From contig DATKKX010000304.1 in assembly GCA_035542775.1 (NCBI GenBank), positions 1-17,308 of the forward strand: 17,308 nt of DNA, given 5' to 3'. Made by a program: the position numbers and the translations under genes. This document shows positions 14,166 to 17,308 of the stretch, one piece after another (position 1 is the first letter of the stretch; every line of letters starts with the position of its first letter). The notes below the pieces were generated by a model. It was given only the letters and a program-made list of their open reading frames with translations, was not told where the DNA came from and did not search any database. This DNA comes from DATKKX01 sp035542775 (GTDB taxonomy: Bacteria > Planctomycetota > Phycisphaerae > UBA1845 > UTPLA1).

Positions 14166-14798
14166 ATGCAGATAGAACCAGCGATGTTTCAGCAGCTTCT
14201 GGCCATCGAGGGAGCGCAGGCCGCGGCTCCCGCTCCGCCGGCCGACCAGTCGCGCCGGCTTGCCGTGGTGTTCGCCCTGCTGGTGCCTCGGGATGAGATT
14301 AACCTGCTGTTCATCCGCCGGGCCGATCTGGGCGATCCGTGGTCCGGGCAGATCGCCTTTCCCGGCGGGCACGTTGAATCGACCGATGCCGATCCTCTGG
14401 CGACGGGCTATCGCGAGCTGGCGGAGGAGGTCGGCATCCGGCCTGACGCCGTCACCTGCCTCGGCGACCTGGGTCACTTTCCGACGCAAACCACCAGGGT
14501 GCTGGTCCGCGCGTTCGTCGGACTGTGGGACGGCCGGCAGGCGGCGCAGGCCGATGCCGCGGAGGTGGCCGGCATCTGCGAGGTGCCGGTCTCGCACCTG
14601 CTCGATCACCATCGGCGCGAGGGCTTCGATGTGCTGCCGGTCGAGCAGATCGGCCGGCGATTGGTCTATCCGCTGACGCCGTCGGCGCTGGCGGCGATCG
14701 CGAAACCCGACGCGACTATCTGGGGCGTGACGGCGAGGATTCTGCATCATCTGCTGGGGCTGATCGCGAAGCTGCCGCCGGGGAAGGATGAGGGATGA
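14166..14798 (+). CDS. Nudix hydrolase, CoA pyrophosphatase-like (NudL/NUDT7/8 group)
   Basis: 210 residues from the ATG at 14166, with GGGAAGAA upstream; the frame stays open to 14064 but the extra part looks non-coding. The group motif LLFIRRADLGDPWSGQIAFPGG (47-68) is the UPF0035 signature that precedes the Nudix box in CoA diphosphatases, and the box itself is GGHVESTDADPLATGYRELAEEVGI. NudL/NUDT7/NUDT8 enzymes split CoA or acyl-CoA into 3',5'-ADP and phosphopantetheine, possibly balancing the CoA pool. The size fits the family. The gene diverges from the NUDT22-like gene across 168 bp and converges on the kinase, 136 bases away. Confidence 0.88.
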   Translation: MQIEPAMFQQLLAIEGAQAAAPAPPADQSRRLAVVFALLVPRDEINLLFIRRADLGDPWSGQIAFPGGHVESTDADPLATGYRELAEEVGIRPDAVTCLGDLGHFPTQTTRVLVRAFVGLWDGRQAAQADAAEVAGICEVPVSHLLDHHRREGFDVLPVEQIGRRLVYPLTPSALAAIAKPDATIWGVTARILHHLLGLIAKLPPGKDEG

Positions 14799-14806
14799 AG
14801 AGGGCG

Positions 14807-14832
14807 CAGAGCCCGAGCGGGAGCGAGCGGGC
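14807..14832. repeat. Dispersed GC-rich repeat copy between convergent genes
   Basis: A 24-base stretch from 14807 matches 13048-13071 at 22 positions. Within it GCCCG (14811-14815) and CGGGC (14828-14832) are complementary, so a stem is possible between the convergent Nudix and kinase genes. Confidence 0.5.
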
Positions 14833-14934
14833 TGAGCGCGGCCGATCCTGCAGATTGCGAAGGTCTGACGTTCCGTGTCGGTCGTCCGCCGCCTCGGACA
14901 GGCCCGGGGGCGGAAAGCGGGGTTGGTGGGCGAT

Positions 14935-17308
14935 TCAGCGAGGCAGGCCTTGATCTCGGAAACCCGCGGGCGGGCTGGGTGTCGGTGTATCGGTAGGGTT
15001 TTCACGCCGGCGGATGTGCTCGATGAGCAAGCCGGCCCCCAAGGCCAGGATTCCGATGAACAGGAGCGTGAAGGGCCATGCGAGTGCGTTTTGGAGGTAC
15101 CGATCGGTGGTTCTGAAGATGAACCAAGCCAGGTGGAGGAGGCTGTAATACAGGAACCACCGCAACTGGAATCGCATCGACAGCGCCGCGAGAGCGAAGC
15201 AAAGCAGTGGGACGGTCAGCTCGATCGGAGTGAGTACGTGGTGACCTCGGCTGATGAGCACCTCGATCGGTTCATCTCCGAGGAGGTCCCACGAGAGCAG
15301 GCACATCGGTGGGACGATACGAAAGTAGATTGCCCCCCACAAACGGCGAAGGCGGGTCTTGGATCGATCGTGAACCAGAGCAATCGCGAGGTACAGCAGG
15401 CCGCACAGAAACAAGAGCACTTCCTGCGCGGCCCGGAATTGATCGACCTCCGGGTGCGGCCCGCTGAGGGCAAGGAGTGACGTGCCAGGCAGATGAAGCC
15501 ACGATTCCGGCGCATCTAATGCCAGCGTTGCTGTGATCACCAGGAAGCTGATCGCGGCAGCGGCGTAAAAGGGAACGGCCAGGTGGTCCCAACGCGGCCG
15601 ATCCAGAAGCCGAGCCCCGCAATAGGCCAGGAAGGTCAGGGGCAACCACCAGATCGCGGTGTCGGCATACATCTCGTACTTGAGCCATTCTTTCATGCCC
15701 AGCAGGCACAGGATACTGGCCCAGAGCAGCACGCCGAGCAGGGCGACCGTCGCGGCAAGGAGGGCGTATGGCCTTCGTTTCAGCCACCAGAGCCCGTAGC
15801 CGAGCGCCACTGCCAGTGCCGCGGTCACCTGGATGTTTGAGAAGTAATCGAGCGGGAACACCTCGAGTTCTTCTACCTGCCGCCAGCCCAGGATGCCGGT
15901 CACGCCAAGGACCACGGCGAGGCAAACCGGGACCAGCAAAATGCCGGTTACGGTGAAAATCAGGGCGACAAGCTTGTTGCCGCGTGCCCACAGGCGAAAC
16001 GCGCCTCGGTTCACGAGGATCGTGGGGAGGGCCTCGAAAAGGACCTTGCCGAGTGCGCCGAGGTTGACCACGTGGCGGGGATCAGATCGATAATTCCAGT
16101 AGAACCAAGGCCAGAGGATGGCGCTGAGGACGAGAAACCACCCGCCCAGTTGGGTCAGGATCGGGCCGATGCGGAGCTTTCGGGCGCCGGGGACCCACAG
16201 AGAGTCGGACCGGAGCAAGGCGAGATACCGCTCGTGCAGCGAATCCAGCTCTCGATGGCTGATGAGCTGGTCCTGCTCCCAACCGTTGAGCACGTCGATT
16301 TGTTCACGGACGCGCCCCTCCAGCAATTGGGCGTAGCGGGTGGGGCGAGTCAGGATCGGCCTGCCTTCCAGGAAACGCCGCAGATCGTCAGCGAGGTGCC
16401 GCGCGGAGCGGTAGCGGTTTTTCGGATCGATTTCCGCCGCCTTCAAACAGATCCGTTGCAGCGCTTCGGGAAGATCCGGGTTGGCCTCGCGCGGCAGCGG
16501 TATCTCGCGTTTCTGCCAGGCCCCATGATCGTCGAGTCCAGGCGGCGCCGGCGGGGGCAGACCCGTGAACAGCTCATACATGATCAAGCCCAGGGCGAAG
16601 ATGTCAGCGGTCTGACCTACTTCGCGCGGGTCGAGCACTTGCTCAGGAGCCATGTACCGAAGCGTGCCTTTTACGGGGCTGCCGATTGAGCTGCTGTCGG
16701 CTGCCCCGGCGACCAGGCGGGCCAATCCGAAATCCAGGACTCGCGGCTCGCCGGTCTTGTCCACCAGGATATTCTGCGGTTTCAAGTCGCGGTGGACGAC
16801 GCCGCAGTCGTGGGCATACGCCACAGCCAGGGCGATCTTTTCCAGAATGCGGATGACTTCCGGCGGGGAGAGATTGCGATGGCGGCAGAAGGCGTCCAGC
16901 GGTTCTCCATCCACCCATTCCATGACGAAGTACGGAGTCGGGCCTTCAGACTGGAAGCTGAAGATGGTGACGATGTTCGAGTGCCGGAGGCTGGCGGCCA
17001 ACCGGGCTTCGCGATTAAACAGTTCGCGCCTGTGCCGCGCCGCAGCCGCGGCCCCGATGGTCTTGATCGCTACGACCCGGTTGAGCTGCAGATCGACGGC
17101 CTGGAAGACGTGGCCCATTCCGCCGTGGCCAATCTCATGGATGATCCTGTAGCCATCGATTTCCGGGCGCTTTGATGCCGGGGCGGCTGCGGCGGAGATC
17201 CTGCTGTCCTCGATGTTTCTCGTCGGATTGACCGAACCGGCACCAAGAACAAAAGGCGATGGCGACGCTTCGCTGATGCCGACAGCGCGGAGTTTTCCCG
17301 CCAGATGC
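14935..17308 (-). CDS. Membrane Ser/Thr protein kinase with polytopic C-terminal domain, 5' end cut off
   Basis: The frame is open from the right edge to a stop at 14935, giving 790 residues in the window; no start codon was seen before the edge, so the N-terminus is missing. All Hanks-type kinase motifs are present: Gly-rich loop IGHGGMGHV, Lys in VVAIK, Glu in the alpha-C NREARL, HRDLKPQN, DFG in LDFGLAR, GTLRYMAPEQ, DIFALGLIMYELFTG and the final Arg in YRSARHL. It should be an active kinase. A linker (about 320-380) leads to roughly 11 membrane helices (about 385-760) ending in a short polar tail. PknB-type kinases have one helix; this polytopic domain is unusual and may sense membrane or small-molecule signals. 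The 5' extension before the kinase (about 45 residues) is low-complexity. Convergent with the NudL-like gene. Confidence 0.93.
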   Translation of the reverse strand, partial: HLAGKLRAVGISEASPSPFVLGAGSVNPTRNIEDSRISAAAAPASKRPEIDGYRIIHEIGHGGMGHVFQAVDLQLNRVVAIKTIGAAAAARHRRELFNREARLAASLRHSNIVTIFSFQSEGPTPYFVMEWVDGEPLDAFCRHRNLSPPEVIRILEKIALAVAYAHDCGVVHRDLKPQNILVDKTGEPRVLDFGLARLVAGAADSSSIGSPVKGTLRYMAPEQVLDPREVGQTADIFALGLIMYELFTGLPPPAPPGLDDHGAWQKREIPLPREANPDLPEALQRICLKAAEIDPKNRYRSARHLADDLRRFLEGRPILTRPTRYAQLLEGRVREQIDVLNGWEQDQLISHRELDSLHERYLALLRSDSLWVPGARKLRIGPILTQLGGWFLVLSAILWPWFYWNYRSDPRHVVNLGALGKVLFEALPTILVNRGAFRLWARGNKLVALIFTVTGILLVPVCLAVVLGVTGILGWRQVEELEVFPLDYFSNIQVTAALAVALGYGLWWLKRRPYALLAATVALLGVLLWASILCLLGMKEWLKYEMYADTAIWWLPLTFLAYCGARLLDRPRWDHLAVPFYAAAAISFLVITATLALDAPESWLHLPGTSLLALSGPHPEVDQFRAAQEVLLFLCGLLYLAIALVHDRSKTRLRRLWGAIYFRIVPPMCLLSWDLLGDEPIEVLISRGHHVLTPIELTVPLLCFALAALSMRFQLRWFLYYSLLHLAWFIFRTTDRYLQNALAWPFTLLFIGILALGAGLLIEHIRRRENPTDTPTPSPPAGFRDQGLPR

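Noticed and set aside
13998..15005. Long N-terminal extension of the NUDT22-like protein
   Set aside because: It is antisense to the NudL-like gene; the ATG at 13997 has a ribosome site at good spacing.

Overview
The window reads as chromosomal DNA of a high-GC, Gram-negative-like bacterium, most likely a planctomycete or a close relative (Phycisphaerae-like). This is inferred from gene style only: very large multiheme cytochromes, a eukaryotic-type Ser/Thr kinase carrying a polytopic membrane domain, a zinc S1/P1-type nuclease, DUF362 and DUF486 proteins, and GC-rich dispersed intergenic repeats. No rRNA, tRNA, CRISPR array, IS element or phage gene was seen.

Left block (1-5515): two divergent c-type cytochrome genes share a 131-bp intergenic region. 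The leftward gene, cut by the window edge, encodes an exported protein with a six-bladed NHL beta-propeller followed by at least 20 CXXCH haem sites in ten pairs. The rightward gene encodes a membrane-anchored NapC/NirT-like cytochrome with 12 haem motifs, one of them CX4CH. A small cupin follows. Together they look like a quinol-to-periplasm (or cell-surface) electron-transfer module.

Middle block (5516-10363): a short leader with an extended -10 promoter and two stem-loops precedes a DUF486 membrane protein. Convergent to it is a five-gene leftward cluster, in transcription order: S1/P1-type zinc nuclease, an 11-mer-repeat (LEA-like) exported helical protein, DUF362 protein, a small membrane protein that overlaps DUF362 by one base, and an OsmC-family peroxidase-like protein. 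The OsmC and LEA-like members hint at stress or envelope functions.

Right block (10364-17308): about 530 bp of non-coding DNA with two candidate rightward promoters leads to an exported hypothetical protein, rpmA (L27) and obgE. rplU, the usual partner, is not in the expected place. A long palindrome sits between rpmA and obgE. Next come two divergent Nudix hydrolases (a NUDT22-like one leftward, a NudL/CoA-pyrophosphatase-like one rightward) and then, convergent, a Ser/Thr kinase fused to roughly 11 membrane helices whose N-terminus runs off the right edge. GC-rich repeat units related to GATCAGAGCCCG recur in the gene ends of this window.
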